Source of the DNA: an uncultured Pelagibacteraceae bacterium
GTDB taxonomy: Bacteria > Pseudomonadota > Alphaproteobacteria > Pelagibacterales > Pelagibacteraceae
Assembly: GCA_902601785.1 (NCBI GenBank)
Contig: CACKOH010000003.1
Location: 1 to 64,000 of the forward strand
DNA: 64,000 nucleotides
Direction: 5' to 3'
Part shown: positions 36,159 through 48,250 of the stretch, in pieces
Layout: every line of letters starts with the position of its first letter
How positions within the stretch are numbered: the stretch's first letter is position 1
Position numbers and translations under genes: made by a program
The notes under the pieces: model-generated
What the model saw: only the letters and a program-made list of their open reading frames with translations
What the model was told of the DNA's origin: nothing
Databases searched by the model: none

Positions 36159-37121
36159 TTATTTGGAAAGATCAGGGTCTATTTTTGATGCAGCTTTCCA
36201 AAGAGCTTTTACTGCATCTATTGAATGCATAAACTCTTTTTTCTCTCTATCATCTAAACTGACTTCCTCAATTTTTTCAACACCACTTTTTCCAATGATA
36301 ACAGGAACTCCAGCATACACATTGTTTACACTGTACTCTCCATTTAATTGAACCGCACATGGCAATAATTTTTTTTGATCGTTTAAATATGCTTCAGCCA
36401 TTTGAACACCTGATGCTGCAGGAGCATAGAACGCTGAACCTTTCTCTAAAAACTTAACTATCTCAGCTCCTCCATCTCTTGTTCGTTGATTTATTTCTTC
36501 AAGTCTTTTTTGAGATATTTTTCCATCTTTGACTAAATTAAGTAAAGGTCGGCCAGAGACTTTTGTAAATCTTGGCATAGGGACCATTGTATCACCATGT
36601 CCACCCATCACCATCGCCTCAATCTCTTTTACTGGCACGTTTAGTTCTAGAGATAAAAATAATTTAAATCTAGAACTATCCAATATACCTGCCATGCCCA
36701 CAACTTTATTAGCTGGTAAACTAGAAAATTTTTGAAATGCCATAACCATCACGTCTAATGGGTTAGTGATACATATAACAAAAGCATTTGGAGAATTTTG
36801 TTTAACTCCTTCAGCAACTTGTTTAATAATTTTTAAATTTATTCCAAGTAAGTCATCTCTACTCATTCCTGGTTTTCTAGGGACACCTGCAGTAATAATA
36901 ATTACATCTGAGTCCTTAATATCTTTATAATTATCAGTACCTGAAAACTTAACATTAAAACCGTCAACAGATGAAGATTGGGCTATATCTAAAGCTTTTC
37001 CTTTTGCAACACCACTCACTACATCAAATAATACTACTTCGTTAACTAATTCTTTTGTACCAATTAAGTGAGCAAGTGTTCCACCAATTTGGCCTGCACC
37101 AATTAAAGATATTTTTGTCAT
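36159..37121 (-). CDS. mdh: Malate dehydrogenase
   Basis: [41 protein letters not shown]. Confidence 0.96.
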   Translation of the reverse strand: MTKISLIGAGQIGGTLAHLIGTKELVNEVVLFDVVSGVAKGKALDIAQSSSVDGFNVKFSGTDNYKDIKDSDVIIITAGVPRKPGMSRDDLLGINLKIIKQVAEGVKQNSPNAFVICITNPLDVMVMAFQKFSSLPANKVVGMAGILDSSRFKLFLSLELNVPVKEIEAMVMGGHGDTMVPMPRFTKVSGRPLLNLVKDGKISQKRLEEINQRTRDGGAEIVKFLEKGSAFYAPAASGVQMAEAYLNDQKKLLPCAVQLNGEYSVNNVYAGVPVIIGKSGVEKIEEVSLDDREKKEFMHSIDAVKALWKAASKIDPDLSK

Positions 37122-37131
37122 TATTTTCCTT

Positions 37132-38625
37132 TTATTTCATTGTTGGCATTACAAATTCTGCATTTGAACGGATACCAGAAGGCCATCTAGAAGTTACTGT
37201 TTTAAGTTTTGTATAAAATTTTATTCCTTCCATACCGTGCATTGCACTATCTCCAAATAAAGATCTTTTCCAGCCTCCAAAACTATGAAAAGCCATCGGC
37301 ACTGGTATGGGTACGTTAATACCAACCATACCTACCTGAATTTTGCTAGCGAATGTTCTTCCAGCATCTCCATCTCTAGTATAAATACTTACTCCATTTC
37401 CATATTCATGATCGTTAATTAATTTTGCAGCATCTTCAAAAGTTTTAACTCTGACAACTGATAATACTGGGCCAAATATTTCCTCTTTGTATATTCTCAT
37501 ATCTTTATTAACATGATCAAATAAACAACCACCGATATAAAATCCATTCTCATAACCTTGAAGTTTAAGATCTCTTCCATCTACAACTAGTTTAGCACCC
37601 TCTTTAACACCTAAATCTACATATCCTTTAACTCTTTCTAGGTGTTCTTTTGTTACCAAAGGACCCATTTCAGATGCTTTATCCATCCCAGGGCCAACTT
37701 TTAAAGCTTCAGCTTTTTTAGATAATCTTGAAACAAGCTCATCTCCAATATCTCCAACAGCAACAGCAACAGACTGAGCCATACATCTTTCGCCTGCAGA
37801 ACCATAAGCTGCACCCATTAAACCATTAACTGCTCCATCTAAGTCACAATCTGGCATTACCACCAAATGATTTTTGGCACCACCTAGTGCTTGAACTCTC
37901 TTTTCATTTTTAGCCGAGTTTTCATAAATATATTTTGCAATTGGAGTCGAGCCTACAAAACTTACTGCTTTAATATCAAAGTTCTCCAATATTGCATCTA
38001 CAGATTCTTTGTCACCATTCACTACATTAAACACTCCTTCAGGAAGACCTGCTTCTATAAGCAATTGAGCTAACATAATAGAACATGAAGGGTCCTTTTC
38101 AGATGGTTTTAAAATAAATGTATTTCCACATGCGATTGCTATTGGAAACATCCACATTGGAACCATAGCAGGAAAATTAAATGGGGTAATTCCTGCAACC
38201 ACCCCTAAAGGTTGTCTCATTGACCAACTATCAACATTTGTTCCAACATTTTCAGAAAATTCACCTTTTAATAAATGAGGTATTCCACAAGCAAATTCAA
38301 CAACCTCTAACCCTCTTGTTAAAGAGCCTCTGGCATCCTCAAAAACTTTTCCATGTTCAGAAACAATTAGTTTTGTCAACTCATCAGAATTTTTTTCAAT
38401 TAGTTCTTTAAATTTAAACATTACTCTTGCTCTTTGAAGAGCTGGCTTTAAGGACCATGTTTCAAAAGCTTTTTTAGCAATTTCAACAGCTTGATCTAAA
38501 TCTGATTTCGACGCTAACTTTACCTCAGACTCTTGCTCACCTGTAGCTGGATTAAAAACTTTACCTTTTCTATCAGAAGAACCTGAAAATAATTTTCCGC
38601 CAACAAAGTGTTCAATTAACTTCAT
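37132..38625 (-). CDS. mmsA: Methylmalonate-semialdehyde dehydrogenase (CoA-acylating)
   Basis: [67 protein letters not shown]. Confidence 0.92.
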   Translation of the reverse strand: MKLIEHFVGGKLFSGSSDRKGKVFNPATGEQESEVKLASKSDLDQAVEIAKKAFETWSLKPALQRARVMFKFKELIEKNSDELTKLIVSEHGKVFEDARGSLTRGLEVVEFACGIPHLLKGEFSENVGTNVDSWSMRQPLGVVAGITPFNFPAMVPMWMFPIAIACGNTFILKPSEKDPSCSIMLAQLLIEAGLPEGVFNVVNGDKESVDAILENFDIKAVSFVGSTPIAKYIYENSAKNEKRVQALGGAKNHLVVMPDCDLDGAVNGLMGAAYGSAGERCMAQSVAVAVGDIGDELVSRLSKKAEALKVGPGMDKASEMGPLVTKEHLERVKGYVDLGVKEGAKLVVDGRDLKLQGYENGFYIGGCLFDHVNKDMRIYKEEIFGPVLSVVRVKTFEDAAKLINDHEYGNGVSIYTRDGDAGRTFASKIQVGMVGINVPIPVPMAFHSFGGWKRSLFGDSAMHGMEGIKFYTKLKTVTSRWPSGIRSNAEFVMPTMK

Positions 38626-38664
38626 GAGTAGGATCTTTTAAAACAAAAATACTTATTAGTCTAT

Positions 38665-39444
38665 TTAAACATTAGCTGTAGCTAACATTTTCTTGATTTC
38701 AGCAATTGCTTTTGCTGGATTTAGCCCTTTAGGACAAGCACTGGTACAATTTAGAATGGTATGACATCTATAAAGTTTTAGTTCATCAGCAACTTTTTTT
38801 AATCTTGCTTTTCTTTCGTCATCTCGACTATCAACAATCCATCTATAAGCCTGCAAAAGTACAGCGGGACCTAAATATTTATCTCCATTCCACCAATAAC
38901 TAGGACATGACGTAGAACAACATGCACACATAATACATTCATATGCACCATCTAATTTTGCTCTATCTTCTTTTGATTGAAAAATCTCATTTGTATCTTT
39001 AGATGAATTATTCTTTAACCAAGGCTCAATAGACTGGTACTGTTTATAAAGGCCATCTAAGTCGCCTATTAAATCTCTCTTCACTTTTAAATGAGGCAAA
39101 GGATAAATGTCAATATCACCATCTATTTCAGCATGAGGTTTTGTACAAGCAAGACCATTTTTACCTCCCATGTTCATTGCACATGAACCACAAACACCAT
39201 GAGCGCACGACCTTCTATATGCCAGAGTTGGATCTATTTCATTTTTAATTTTATTTAAAATGTCTAAAACTTTTGAAGGACAATTGTCCATATCAACTTC
39301 GTAAGTATCAATTCTTGGATTTTCTTCTGTAGATGGATCCCATCTATAAACATTAACTTTACGAATATTTTTTGAACCTGTCTTATCTTTGAAATATTTC
39401 CCTTTATTTACCTCAGAATTTTTAGGTAAACTTATTTGAGCCAT
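38665..39444 (-). CDS. sdhB: Succinate dehydrogenase iron-sulfur subunit
   Basis: [52 protein letters not shown]. Confidence 0.98.
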   Translation of the reverse strand: MAQISLPKNSEVNKGKYFKDKTGSKNIRKVNVYRWDPSTEENPRIDTYEVDMDNCPSKVLDILNKIKNEIDPTLAYRRSCAHGVCGSCAMNMGGKNGLACTKPHAEIDGDIDIYPLPHLKVKRDLIGDLDGLYKQYQSIEPWLKNNSSKDTNEIFQSKEDRAKLDGAYECIMCACCSTSCPSYWWNGDKYLGPAVLLQAYRWIVDSRDDERKARLKKVADELKLYRCHTILNCTSACPKGLNPAKAIAEIKKMLATANV

Positions 39445-41219
39445 TAATAAACTCTTTCCTGAGGTGGAAAATATTGTACTTCATTAGTCAATGTTGAATT
39501 ATGAACAGGTCTGTATGTTATTTTTGTATCTTTTCCATCGCACCAAGCAAGTGTGTGCTGCATAAATTTTTTATCGTCTCTGTTAGGATAATCCTCTCTT
39601 GCATGAGCTCCTCTACTCTCTTTTCTATGATATGCAGAGTCTACTGTGGTTACTGCCTGTCTAATTAAATTATCAAACTCTAAGGTTTCTACTAAATCTG
39701 TATTAAAAACTAAAGATCTATCCTTAACTGAAATTGAGTCCATACTATCATAAGTTTTTCTAATTTCATTAACACCTTCCTCTAAATTTTTTTCTGTTCT
39801 AAATACTGCACATTTCGACTGCATTGTTTTTTGCATCGCTAGTCTTAATTCTGCAGTACTATTATCTCCTTGTGCATTTCTTAATTTATCAAATCTATCT
39901 AAGCACTTCTGAGTTTCTGTCTCTGGGATTTCTTCATGAGGTGCACCTGGTTTGATTAGTTCAGCAGCTCTTTTTGCTGCAGCTCTTCCAAACACAACTA
40001 AATCAATTAAAGAATTTGACCCAAGTCTATTTGCTCCATGAACTGATACACATGCTGCTTCTCCGATTGCCATCAGACCTGGCACTGTCTTCTCTGATCC
40101 ATTAACTGTTAAAACTTCTGCTTTATAATTTGTTGGAATTCCACCCATATTATAATGAACAGTTGGAACAACTGGGATTGGCTCCTTTGTTACATCAACA
40201 TTCGCAAATAATCTTGCCGCTTCAGTGATCCCTGGAAGTCTATTTTCAATAACACTTTTATCTAAATGACTTAAATGTAAATGAACATGATCCTGATCTT
40301 TTCCTACACCTCTTCCTTCATTAATTTCTATCGACATTGATCTACTCACAACATCTCTTGATGCTAAATCTTTTGCATTTGGAGCATATCTTTCCATAAA
40401 TCTTTCACCTTTAGAGTTTACTAGATATCCTCCCTCTCCTCTAACGCCTTCAGAAATTAATGTTCCGTGTCCATAAATACCAGTTGGGTGAAATTGAACA
40501 AACTCCATATCTTGTAGCGGCAACCCTGCTCTTAATACCATTGCATTTCCATCTCCTGTACAAGTATGCGCAGAAGTTGCTGAATAATAAACTTTTCCAT
40601 ATCCACCTGTTGCTATAATTACTGTGTGAGCTCTAAATCGATGAATTGTTCCATCATTCAAATTCCAAGCTATTAATCCTTTACACTCTCCATCTTTCAT
40701 TAATAAATCTAATGCAAAATATTCTATAAAAAATTCTGTATTATGTTTCAAAGCTTGCCCATAAAGAGTATGTAATATAGCGTGTCCAGTTCTATCCGCA
40801 GCTGCACATGTCCTTTGGACTATTCCATTTCCATAATTTTTTGTCATTCCTCCAAATGGTCTTTGATAAATTTTTCCCTCATCTGTTCGACTAAATGGAA
40901 CTCCATATTTTTCTAATTCTAAAACTGCTTTAGGTGCTTCTTTACAAAGATACTCGATACTATCTTGATCCCCTAACCAATCAGCTCCTTTAACAGTATC
41001 ATACATATGCCATCTCCAATCATCTTCACCCATGTTTCCAAGCGCAGCAGAAATTCCACCTTGGGCCGCAGAAGTATGACTTCTGGTTGGAAATACTTTT
41101 GAAATACATGCAGTTTTTAAACCTGCTTCACTCAAACCGACAGCAGCTCTCAATCCTGATCCACCAGCACCTAAGACTACAACGTCATATTCGTGATCTA
41201 TAATATTGTATGAACTCAT
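39444..41219 (-). CDS. sdhA: Succinate dehydrogenase flavoprotein subunit
   Basis: [53 protein letters not shown]. Confidence 0.98.
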   Translation of the reverse strand: MSSYNIIDHEYDVVVLGAGGSGLRAAVGLSEAGLKTACISKVFPTRSHTSAAQGGISAALGNMGEDDWRWHMYDTVKGADWLGDQDSIEYLCKEAPKAVLELEKYGVPFSRTDEGKIYQRPFGGMTKNYGNGIVQRTCAAADRTGHAILHTLYGQALKHNTEFFIEYFALDLLMKDGECKGLIAWNLNDGTIHRFRAHTVIIATGGYGKVYYSATSAHTCTGDGNAMVLRAGLPLQDMEFVQFHPTGIYGHGTLISEGVRGEGGYLVNSKGERFMERYAPNAKDLASRDVVSRSMSIEINEGRGVGKDQDHVHLHLSHLDKSVIENRLPGITEAARLFANVDVTKEPIPVVPTVHYNMGGIPTNYKAEVLTVNGSEKTVPGLMAIGEAACVSVHGANRLGSNSLIDLVVFGRAAAKRAAELIKPGAPHEEIPETETQKCLDRFDKLRNAQGDNSTAELRLAMQKTMQSKCAVFRTEKNLEEGVNEIRKTYDSMDSISVKDRSLVFNTDLVETLEFDNLIRQAVTTVDSAYHRKESRGAHAREDYPNRDDKKFMQHTLAWCDGKDTKITYRPVHNSTLTNEVQYFPPQERVY

Positions 41220-41545
41220 TATTTTAGATTAAATATAATAATTATTGTTAAAAATGAAATACCTATAGCAGAAATATACAATAGTCTGTTTGCGACATTT
41301 TTGATTTTTTCATTAGCAATATAATCCTCAAAAACCTCACTAATAGTTAAAGATGAGAAAAAAAATGCAAATATAATAAATAAACTAAAGAGAAATTTAT
41401 TTATTGGGGTGACAAAAAAATTTAAAATTTCCAAATAGCCTTGATCGTAAATAGATACGAAACTTAATATAAACCAAAGCATAAGAGGCAATAAAATTAC
41501 CGATGAAGCTTTTGTGAAAATCCATTTTTTTGTTGCTAAATTCAT
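41219..41545 (-). CDS. sdhD: Succinate dehydrogenase membrane anchor subunit (start chosen at internal Met)
   Basis: Three TM helices; position between sdhC and sdhA. Confidence 0.8.
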   Translation of the reverse strand: MNLATKKWIFTKASSVILLPLMLWFILSFVSIYDQGYLEILNFFVTPINKFLFSLFIIFAFFFSSLTISEVFEDYIANEKIKNVANRLLYISAIGISFLTIIIIFNLK

Positions 41546-41546
41546 A

Positions 41547-41930
41547 TTAAAAAAAATTTCTACCAACTAAATAAATAACTACTGTAAGCAGGAATGAACC
41601 AAATATAACAAGCAAGCCTGTTATACGAGTTGTTTTTAATTCAAAACCATACCCCATATCCATTATTAGATGTCGTATTTCACTTAAAACTTGGAAACTA
41701 AATGACCAAACGATACCTAAAACAACAAATTTACCAAAAAATGAATTAAGAAAAAAATTTATTAAAGTGTAATTTTCTTCCCCTAGAATTAACCAGCCAG
41801 ACCACAAACAAATAAATGTAATAGCTATAATATTAATTATACCAGTTATTCTATGAGAAATTGATACCAATGAAGAGATATGCCATCTATAAATTTGTAT
41901 ATGTGGTGAAAGTGGTTTTTTATCTTCCAT
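41547..41930 (-). CDS. sdhC: Succinate dehydrogenase cytochrome b556 subunit
   Basis: KKPLSPHIQIYRWHISSLVSISHRITGI; LSEIRHLIMDMGYG. Confidence 0.93.
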   Translation of the reverse strand: MEDKKPLSPHIQIYRWHISSLVSISHRITGIINIIAITFICLWSGWLILGEENYTLINFFLNSFFGKFVVLGIVWSFSFQVLSEIRHLIMDMGYGFELKTTRITGLLVIFGSFLLTVVIYLVGRNFF

Positions 41931-42930
41931 AAAAATCATTTGTAATCAAACTTTCAGCGATTTGTACTGCGTTCAATGCCGCCCCTTTTACTAAATTATC
42001 TGATACGATCCACAAATTTATTGTATTTTCACGAGACTCATCCAATCTTATTCTTGAAATAAAAGTTTCAAATTTATCCTCAGCTTCTACTGGTGTTATA
42101 TAACCCCCATCCTGATGTTCATCTATAACCTTACACCCAGGGGAAGTAGATAGAACTTTTCTTATTTCATCCAAATTACATTTTTTATTAAATTCTACAT
42201 TTGCACTAATACAGTGAGAAACAAGAACAGGTATCCTAACACAAGTAGAAGTTACTTTAATTTTTTTATCTAAAATTTTTTTTATTTCGTCAGTCGTTTT
42301 TTGTTCCTCTTTTGTGTAACCATTTTCTAAAAAACTATCAATATGAGGAATTGCATTAAAGGCTATTTGTTTAGTAAAATTTTTTGAGTCTATTTCTTTA
42401 TTTTGAAAATAATCCTCTGTTTGAGATAATAATTCATCCATAGCTGACTTACCTGCTCCTGATACTGACTGATAAGTAGAGGCGACTACACGATTTATAT
42501 TATACAAATCATGCAAGGGTTTTAAAGCCACAACAACTGGAATCACTGAACAATTAGCATTAGCGATAATATTTTTATTTTTTACATCAGATAATTTTTT
42601 TGAATTAACTTCAGGAACAATTAATGGAATATCAGGGTCTTTTCTAAAATATTTTGAATTGTCTATAACAATAGTTTTTTTAGCAGCAACATGAGCCCAT
42701 TTTTCAGCTACCCCGCTTCCTGCTGCAAAAAAAGCTATTTTAACAGAGGAAAAATCAAATTTTTCAAGGTCAGTTACTGTATGTTCTTTTCCATTATAAT
42801 TTACTTTTTTTCCTTCACTTTTTTTTGAAGCCAGTAAAAAAAGATTTTCAATATTTATTTTTTTTTTCTCTAAAATTTCTATTATTTTTCTACCAACATT
42901 TCCTGTTGCGCCTACAATTGCAATATTCAT
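41920..42930 (-). CDS. asd: Aspartate-semialdehyde dehydrogenase
   Basis: IVGATGNVGRKIIEIL, NANCSVIPVVVALKPLHD, TYQSVSGAG. Confidence 0.96.
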   Translation of the reverse strand: MNIAIVGATGNVGRKIIEILEKKKINIENLFLLASKKSEGKKVNYNGKEHTVTDLEKFDFSSVKIAFFAAGSGVAEKWAHVAAKKTIVIDNSKYFRKDPDIPLIVPEVNSKKLSDVKNKNIIANANCSVIPVVVALKPLHDLYNINRVVASTYQSVSGAGKSAMDELLSQTEDYFQNKEIDSKNFTKQIAFNAIPHIDSFLENGYTKEEQKTTDEIKKILDKKIKVTSTCVRIPVLVSHCISANVEFNKKCNLDEIRKVLSTSPGCKVIDEHQDGGYITPVEAEDKFETFISRIRLDESRENTINLWIVSDNLVKGAALNAVQIAESLITNDFYGR

Positions 42931-42951
42931 AACACTAAAAGACTTTTAATT

Positions 42952-44061
42952 TTAAACGAGTGGCAAATCACAAACAGTACCCACATATATTTTTTCATTT
43001 ATTTCTATATTAAACTGATTTTTTGTATTCCAGTAGGGTTTATTAATCATTGCAATTCCAATAACTTTATCAAATGTGGGTGAATAAGTTGCCGATCTAA
43101 TATATCCAACTATTTCTTGGTTATCAGCAAATAAAGTCTTTTCGCAATACATATCAATTTTATTATGATCAATTTTTACACCCATAAGTTTTCTAGTTAT
43201 TCCTTTTTCTTTTATTTTTTTTAGTTTTTCTTTACCTAAAAAATTAACATCACTGTCTAAATGAATAAATTTATCAAAATTTGCTTCAAAAGGATTGTCT
43301 CTATTGTCAAAGTCATTTCCATAAGATAACAAATTGCCTTCAATTCTCTCTATTAAATTTGGGCAACCCGGCTTAACATTAAATTCTTTTCCCTCTTCAA
43401 ACAAATAATCATATAAATTCTGACCTGCAATGTCATTGTCAACATATATTTCAAATCCGCCTTGTTTGGACCATCCAGACCTTGCAATGAAATATTTGTG
43501 ACCTTTTAATTCAAAATAATCAAAGTTAAAAAATTTTAATTTTCTAATCTCTTCACCGAATAGTTTTGACATTAAATCATCAGCCAAAGGTCCTTGAACA
43601 GCTAAGATATTTACATTTGGTTCATTAATTTCAACATCAAATCTATTTCCAGCTGCAAGACCTTTTGCAAAAAATATTACATCTGCGTCGGCTATAGATA
43701 GCCACCATTTGTCTTCTGCAAGTTTATTAATTATTGGGTCATTAACCAAAAATCCATCATTATCGATTAATGGAGCGTAATAACATTTTCCAACTTTTGA
43801 TTTAGATAAATCCCTACAAGTCATTAATTGAACTAATTTAGATGAGTCTTTTCCAGAGATTTCAACTTGTCTCTCTGCTGCAACATCCCAAACTTGTACG
43901 TATTTTTTTAAGTGATGATAATCACTTTCTAACGATTTAAATGATGCTGGAAGTAACATATGATTATAAACAGTGTAGCTACTCACACCATGAGCTTCTA
44001 TTCTGTCAGTATAAGGTGTACTCCGTAATCTTCTTGACTTTGCAATAGAAAAGTTTTTCAT
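42952..44061 (-). CDS. dmdA: DmdA-like dimethylsulfoniopropionate demethylase (GcvT family)
   Basis: 369 aa; [72 protein letters not shown]; neighbours dmdB/dmdC-like. Confidence 0.75.
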   Translation of the reverse strand: MKNFSIAKSRRLRSTPYTDRIEAHGVSSYTVYNHMLLPASFKSLESDYHHLKKYVQVWDVAAERQVEISGKDSSKLVQLMTCRDLSKSKVGKCYYAPLIDNDGFLVNDPIINKLAEDKWWLSIADADVIFFAKGLAAGNRFDVEINEPNVNILAVQGPLADDLMSKLFGEEIRKLKFFNFDYFELKGHKYFIARSGWSKQGGFEIYVDNDIAGQNLYDYLFEEGKEFNVKPGCPNLIERIEGNLLSYGNDFDNRDNPFEANFDKFIHLDSDVNFLGKEKLKKIKEKGITRKLMGVKIDHNKIDMYCEKTLFADNQEIVGYIRSATYSPTFDKVIGIAMINKPYWNTKNQFNIEINEKIYVGTVCDLPLV

Positions 44062-44834
44062 TTTTTTAAAAATTCTAGGACCTTTTCTCTCATTTCAAAT
44101 GCTTTTTCAATCATAATCATATGACCACAACCTTCGAAGACGTGAGTGGACGAATTTTTTACGAGATTTGAAAATTTTTTTCCTACTTCAATGTTTACCA
44201 TCTTATCAAGGGCACCAAATATAAACATGCTAGGACAATTTATTGAACTAGCGGCTTCTTTACCGTTGGAATAATTGTTACAAGCAATAAGATCAACAGC
44301 TAATATTTCGCTGATATCTCGGGGTGATTGAATTATTCTTTCAATTGGATTCCCACCAATAAATTTTTTGGAACCCGCATATCCCCACTTCATCATCAAT
44401 TTGACAGCATCAGAGTGACCATTTTTTGCTAATTCAATCAAATCTGGATGAACTGGCATTTTATAGGAACCACCAACAAATATTAGTTTTTTTATTCTAG
44501 CTGAATATTTATGAGCAAATTCTAATATCTCTAAACATCCTTGAGAATGTCCAATTAAAACTAAATCATTTAAATTTAACTGATTAAATGCTTTTTCTAA
44601 CCATTCTGTTATTTTTTCTATAGTATTTATACAAGGACCATCAGAATTTCCATGTCCAGGTAAATCTATTGATAAAACATTAAAATTTTGATTTGAAAAA
44701 AATTGCTCTGTTAAAGACCAAACAATATGTGACATCCCACTTCCATGCAAAAATACAATTGTTTGTTTTTTTGGATCAATGCCTTGCCCTGCATCTGATG
44801 CATGGACATTTTTATTTTCTAATTGGAAAATCAA
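44058..44834 (-). CDS. Alpha/beta hydrolase
   Basis: [10 protein letters not shown] oxyanion region, GHSQG nucleophile elbow, [16 protein letters not shown]. Confidence 0.88.
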   Translation of the reverse strand: MIFQLENKNVHASDAGQGIDPKKQTIVFLHGSGMSHIVWSLTEQFFSNQNFNVLSIDLPGHGNSDGPCINTIEKITEWLEKAFNQLNLNDLVLIGHSQGCLEILEFAHKYSARIKKLIFVGGSYKMPVHPDLIELAKNGHSDAVKLMMKWGYAGSKKFIGGNPIERIIQSPRDISEILAVDLIACNNYSNGKEAASSINCPSMFIFGALDKMVNIEVGKKFSNLVKNSSTHVFEGCGHMIMIEKAFEMREKVLEFLKK

Positions 44835-44842
44835 ATAATTAC

Positions 44843-46459
44843 CTAGAATTGTTTTCTTAGTTCAAACTTCTGAATTTTTCCCGTAGAAGTTTTTGGTAAC
44901 TCACAGAAAATTACTTTTTTTGGAACTTTAAATCCTGCTAAAGTTTCTTTACAAAAATCTATTAATTCTTTTTCACTTGCTGGTTTGTCTTTAACCATTT
45001 CGATAAAGGCACATGGAACTTCACCCCATTTTTCATCAGGTTTTGCAACCACAGCTGCAATAGAAACAGAAGGGTGTTTAGAAAGAGTATTTTCTATTTC
45101 AATTGAAGATATATTTTCTCCTCCAGATATAATTATATCTTTAGATCTATCTTGTATTTTGACGTATCCATCTGGATGCATCACGGCTAAATCTCCAGTA
45201 TGAAACCAGCCACCTTTCATGGCTTTATCTGTAGCTTCTTTATCTTTAAAATATCCCTTCATAACTATATTGCCCCTTATCATTATTTCACCTATAGTTT
45301 TGCCATCCTTTGGAACTTCTTTCATAGTTTCAGGATCTAAAATAGTTACGCCTTCAGTATTTGGATATCTTACTCCCTGTCTCGCTTTGATTTCATTTTG
45401 TTTATCTTCATCAAAATCATTCCACTCATCATTCCATGCACATTGAGTAACATGTCCATATGTCTCTGTTAAACCATAAACATGCATTACCTCAAAACCA
45501 AGTGCTTTCATTTTTTTAAAAATTACACTTGGTGGAGGAGCACCAGCAGTCAAAACATAAACTTTGTGATTTAATTTTTTTCTGTCAGCTTCTGGAGCGC
45601 CTGTAATCATATTTAAGACTATAGGTGCTCCACCAAAATGCGTTACGTCGTATCTATCAATTAGATCAAATATTTTTTTAATATCTATATTTCTTAAACA
45701 AATAGTTCTTCCATTTAACATTGGTATTGTCCAGGGATAACACCATCCATTACAATGAAACATTGGCACAACTGTTAAAAAATTTAAACGATTAGGCATA
45801 TTCCATGCAACTGAACTTCCTGTAGACATTAAATAAGCTCCTCTATGATGATAAACTACTCCTTTTGGATTTCCTGTAGTTCCAGAAGTATAACTTAACG
45901 AAATAGACTGCCATTCATCTTCAGGCATTTGCCAATTGAAATTTTCATCTCCAGTGTTTAAAAAATTTTCATACTCCAGATCACCAATGGTTTCACACTT
46001 TGATTGATCAGCATATTTATCATTTATATCTATAACTATAATTTTTTTATCTAAATTTTTTAAAGCTTTTTTGACCTCCACATGTAATTGTCTATCCACA
46101 ACCAAAACTTTTGCATCACTGTGATTTAAAATATAATTGATAGTATTTGCATCTAATCTAATATTAATTGTATTTAAAACTGCTCCTGTCATTGGGACAG
46201 AGTAGTGAGCTTCAAATATTTCCGGTGTATTAAACGCTAAGAATGAAACTGTATCACCTTTTTTAATCCCAATTTTAGATAATGCACTAGCAAATTTTAC
46301 TGCTCTTTGATAAACTTTGCTCCAAGTATAACTTCTGTCTTCATAAACGATTGCTTCATAATTTGGATAAATTTCTGTTGCTCTTTTTAAAAATGTTAGA
46401 GGTGTTAAAGGAACATGGTTGGCTTCATTTTTGTCCAAATTAGTATCGTAATGATTCAT
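44843..46459 (-). CDS. dmdB: Acyl-CoA synthetase, likely 3-methylmercaptopropionyl-CoA ligase (DmdB-like)
   Basis: SLSYTSGTTGNPKGVVYHHRGAYL, YGLTETYGHVTQCAW, GWFHTGDLAVMHPDGYVKIQDRSKDIIISGGENISS, KTSTGKIQKFELR; position next to dmdA/dmdC-like genes. Confidence 0.75.
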   Translation of the reverse strand: MNHYDTNLDKNEANHVPLTPLTFLKRATEIYPNYEAIVYEDRSYTWSKVYQRAVKFASALSKIGIKKGDTVSFLAFNTPEIFEAHYSVPMTGAVLNTINIRLDANTINYILNHSDAKVLVVDRQLHVEVKKALKNLDKKIIVIDINDKYADQSKCETIGDLEYENFLNTGDENFNWQMPEDEWQSISLSYTSGTTGNPKGVVYHHRGAYLMSTGSSVAWNMPNRLNFLTVVPMFHCNGWCYPWTIPMLNGRTICLRNIDIKKIFDLIDRYDVTHFGGAPIVLNMITGAPEADRKKLNHKVYVLTAGAPPPSVIFKKMKALGFEVMHVYGLTETYGHVTQCAWNDEWNDFDEDKQNEIKARQGVRYPNTEGVTILDPETMKEVPKDGKTIGEIMIRGNIVMKGYFKDKEATDKAMKGGWFHTGDLAVMHPDGYVKIQDRSKDIIISGGENISSIEIENTLSKHPSVSIAAVVAKPDEKWGEVPCAFIEMVKDKPASEKELIDFCKETLAGFKVPKKVIFCELPKTSTGKIQKFELRKQF

Positions 46460-46460
46460 C

Positions 46461-48224
46461 CTAAATAAATTTAAATTTCATAATATTGGAACTACCTGAA
46501 ATTGCAGATTTATAATGATATTCTGCTCTAGGTAATACCTTTTCAAAATAAAATTTAGCTGTATTAATTTTATCTGAGTAAAAGTCTTTATTTTTTTCGT
46601 AGTCATTAAAACTAACTTCTAAAACTTTAATCCAAGAATAAGCAATTGAAACGTATCCAAGTGTTCTTAAATAATCGTTTGCTGCCGCACTTACATCGTC
46701 TTTTTCAATTTTACATTGATCACTGATCCAACCTGTAAACTTAGATAATATATCCAAGTAATGATTTAATTCTTTTGAAAAAGTTTCAACTTTTCCTTTT
46801 TTACTATCACACTCAGACTTAACCATGCCTAAGAATCTCTCAATTATATTGCCATTTTTGTTTGATAATTTTCTAAATACTAAATCTGCAGCTTGAACTG
46901 AGTTTGTTCCTTCATAAATAGGAGTAATACGATTATCTCTATATAATTGCTCTATTCCTTGATCTTTTGTATAGCCATAACCTCCGTGTATCTGCATTGC
47001 GTCATTTGTTATCTCCATAGCTAAATCACTAAACAACGATTTTACCACAGGTGTCATTAATGAAACATAATCAGATGCTTCTTGTTTTATTTTTTCATCA
47101 GGATGATAAAGGCTAACCTCCGTTTGTTGAGATAACCAAAAACATAATGCTCTTTCTCCTTCAATTATTGATTTCATATTTAACAAAGATTTTCTTATGT
47201 CAGCATGTTCAATTATAAAATCTGCACCATTTGTTGATTTTGTATTATTTGTTTTCCCTTGTTTTCTCTCTTTAGCATATGCAAGAGAGTTCTGATAAGC
47301 AATTTCAGATAGACCTAAACCTTGTATACCAACTACAATCCTCTCTAAATTCATCATTGTAAACATTGCACTTAAACCTTTGTCTTTAGCTCCAATCATA
47401 TAGCCAGTTGCATCATCAAAATTTAAGACACATGTAGCTGAACCTTTTATTCCCATTTTACTTTCAATAGATCCTGTTGATACCCCATTCCTTGGGCCAA
47501 CAGTTCCGTCCTCATTGACTATAAATTTAGGTACTAAAAATAAACTTATGCCTTTAGTTCCAGCTGGAGAGTCTGTGGCTCTAGCAATTACGAGATGAAT
47601 AATATTTTCTGTTAGGTCTTGATCACCAGAAGTGATGAATATTTTCTGACCACTTAGTTTATATGTTCCATCAGTTTGTTTTTCTGCTTTAGTCTTTAAA
47701 AGCCCTAAATCAGTTCCACAAACTGGTTCAGTTAAACACATCGTGCCACTCCATTTACCCTCAACCATTTTAGGTAAATATTTGTTCTTTATTTCCTCTG
47801 TAGCATGACGATTAATACAATTATAAGCTCCAATACTTAATTCACTATAAAGTTTAAATGACAAACTCGCAGAAGATAACATTTCGTCAAAAAACGCGCT
47901 CACAGTTTTAGGCATCCCTTGACCACCATATTTTGGATCACAAGATAATGATGTCCATCCATCTTCTATATATTTTTGGTATGCCTCTTTATAGCCTGGG
48001 GGGGTTCTAACAACTCCATTTTCTAAAACTGCAGGATTTTCATCCCCTACTTTTGCAAGTGGTAAAATTAAATTTTGATTTATTTTGGCTGCTTCTTCTA
48101 AAATATCTTTTACCAAATCAGAATTAACTTCATTATACTTTTCTAATTCATTGTAGTATTTATTGTCTCTTAACTTATCATAAAGAAACATCATATCTTT
48201 TACTGGAGCTGTATAACTTGGCAT
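46461..48224 (-). CDS. dmdC: Acyl-CoA dehydrogenase, likely 3-methylmercaptopropionyl-CoA dehydrogenase (DmdC-like)
   Basis: 587-aa ACAD; MCLTEPVCGTDLGLLKTKAE, QIHGGYGYTKDQGIEQLYRDNRITPIYEGTNSVQ. Confidence 0.78.
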   Translation of the reverse strand: MPSYTAPVKDMMFLYDKLRDNKYYNELEKYNEVNSDLVKDILEEAAKINQNLILPLAKVGDENPAVLENGVVRTPPGYKEAYQKYIEDGWTSLSCDPKYGGQGMPKTVSAFFDEMLSSASLSFKLYSELSIGAYNCINRHATEEIKNKYLPKMVEGKWSGTMCLTEPVCGTDLGLLKTKAEKQTDGTYKLSGQKIFITSGDQDLTENIIHLVIARATDSPAGTKGISLFLVPKFIVNEDGTVGPRNGVSTGSIESKMGIKGSATCVLNFDDATGYMIGAKDKGLSAMFTMMNLERIVVGIQGLGLSEIAYQNSLAYAKERKQGKTNNTKSTNGADFIIEHADIRKSLLNMKSIIEGERALCFWLSQQTEVSLYHPDEKIKQEASDYVSLMTPVVKSLFSDLAMEITNDAMQIHGGYGYTKDQGIEQLYRDNRITPIYEGTNSVQAADLVFRKLSNKNGNIIERFLGMVKSECDSKKGKVETFSKELNHYLDILSKFTGWISDQCKIEKDDVSAAANDYLRTLGYVSIAYSWIKVLEVSFNDYEKNKDFYSDKINTAKFYFEKVLPRAEYHYKSAISGSSNIMKFKFI

Positions 48225-48250
48225 TTTAAAAGTTTAGAATAATTATAGAT

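Noticed and set aside
35135-36351. Several plus-strand ORFs (35135, 35417, 35912, 36127) opposite sucC/mdh
   Set aside because: Antisense shadows of well-supported conserved genes; low-complexity translations with no domains.
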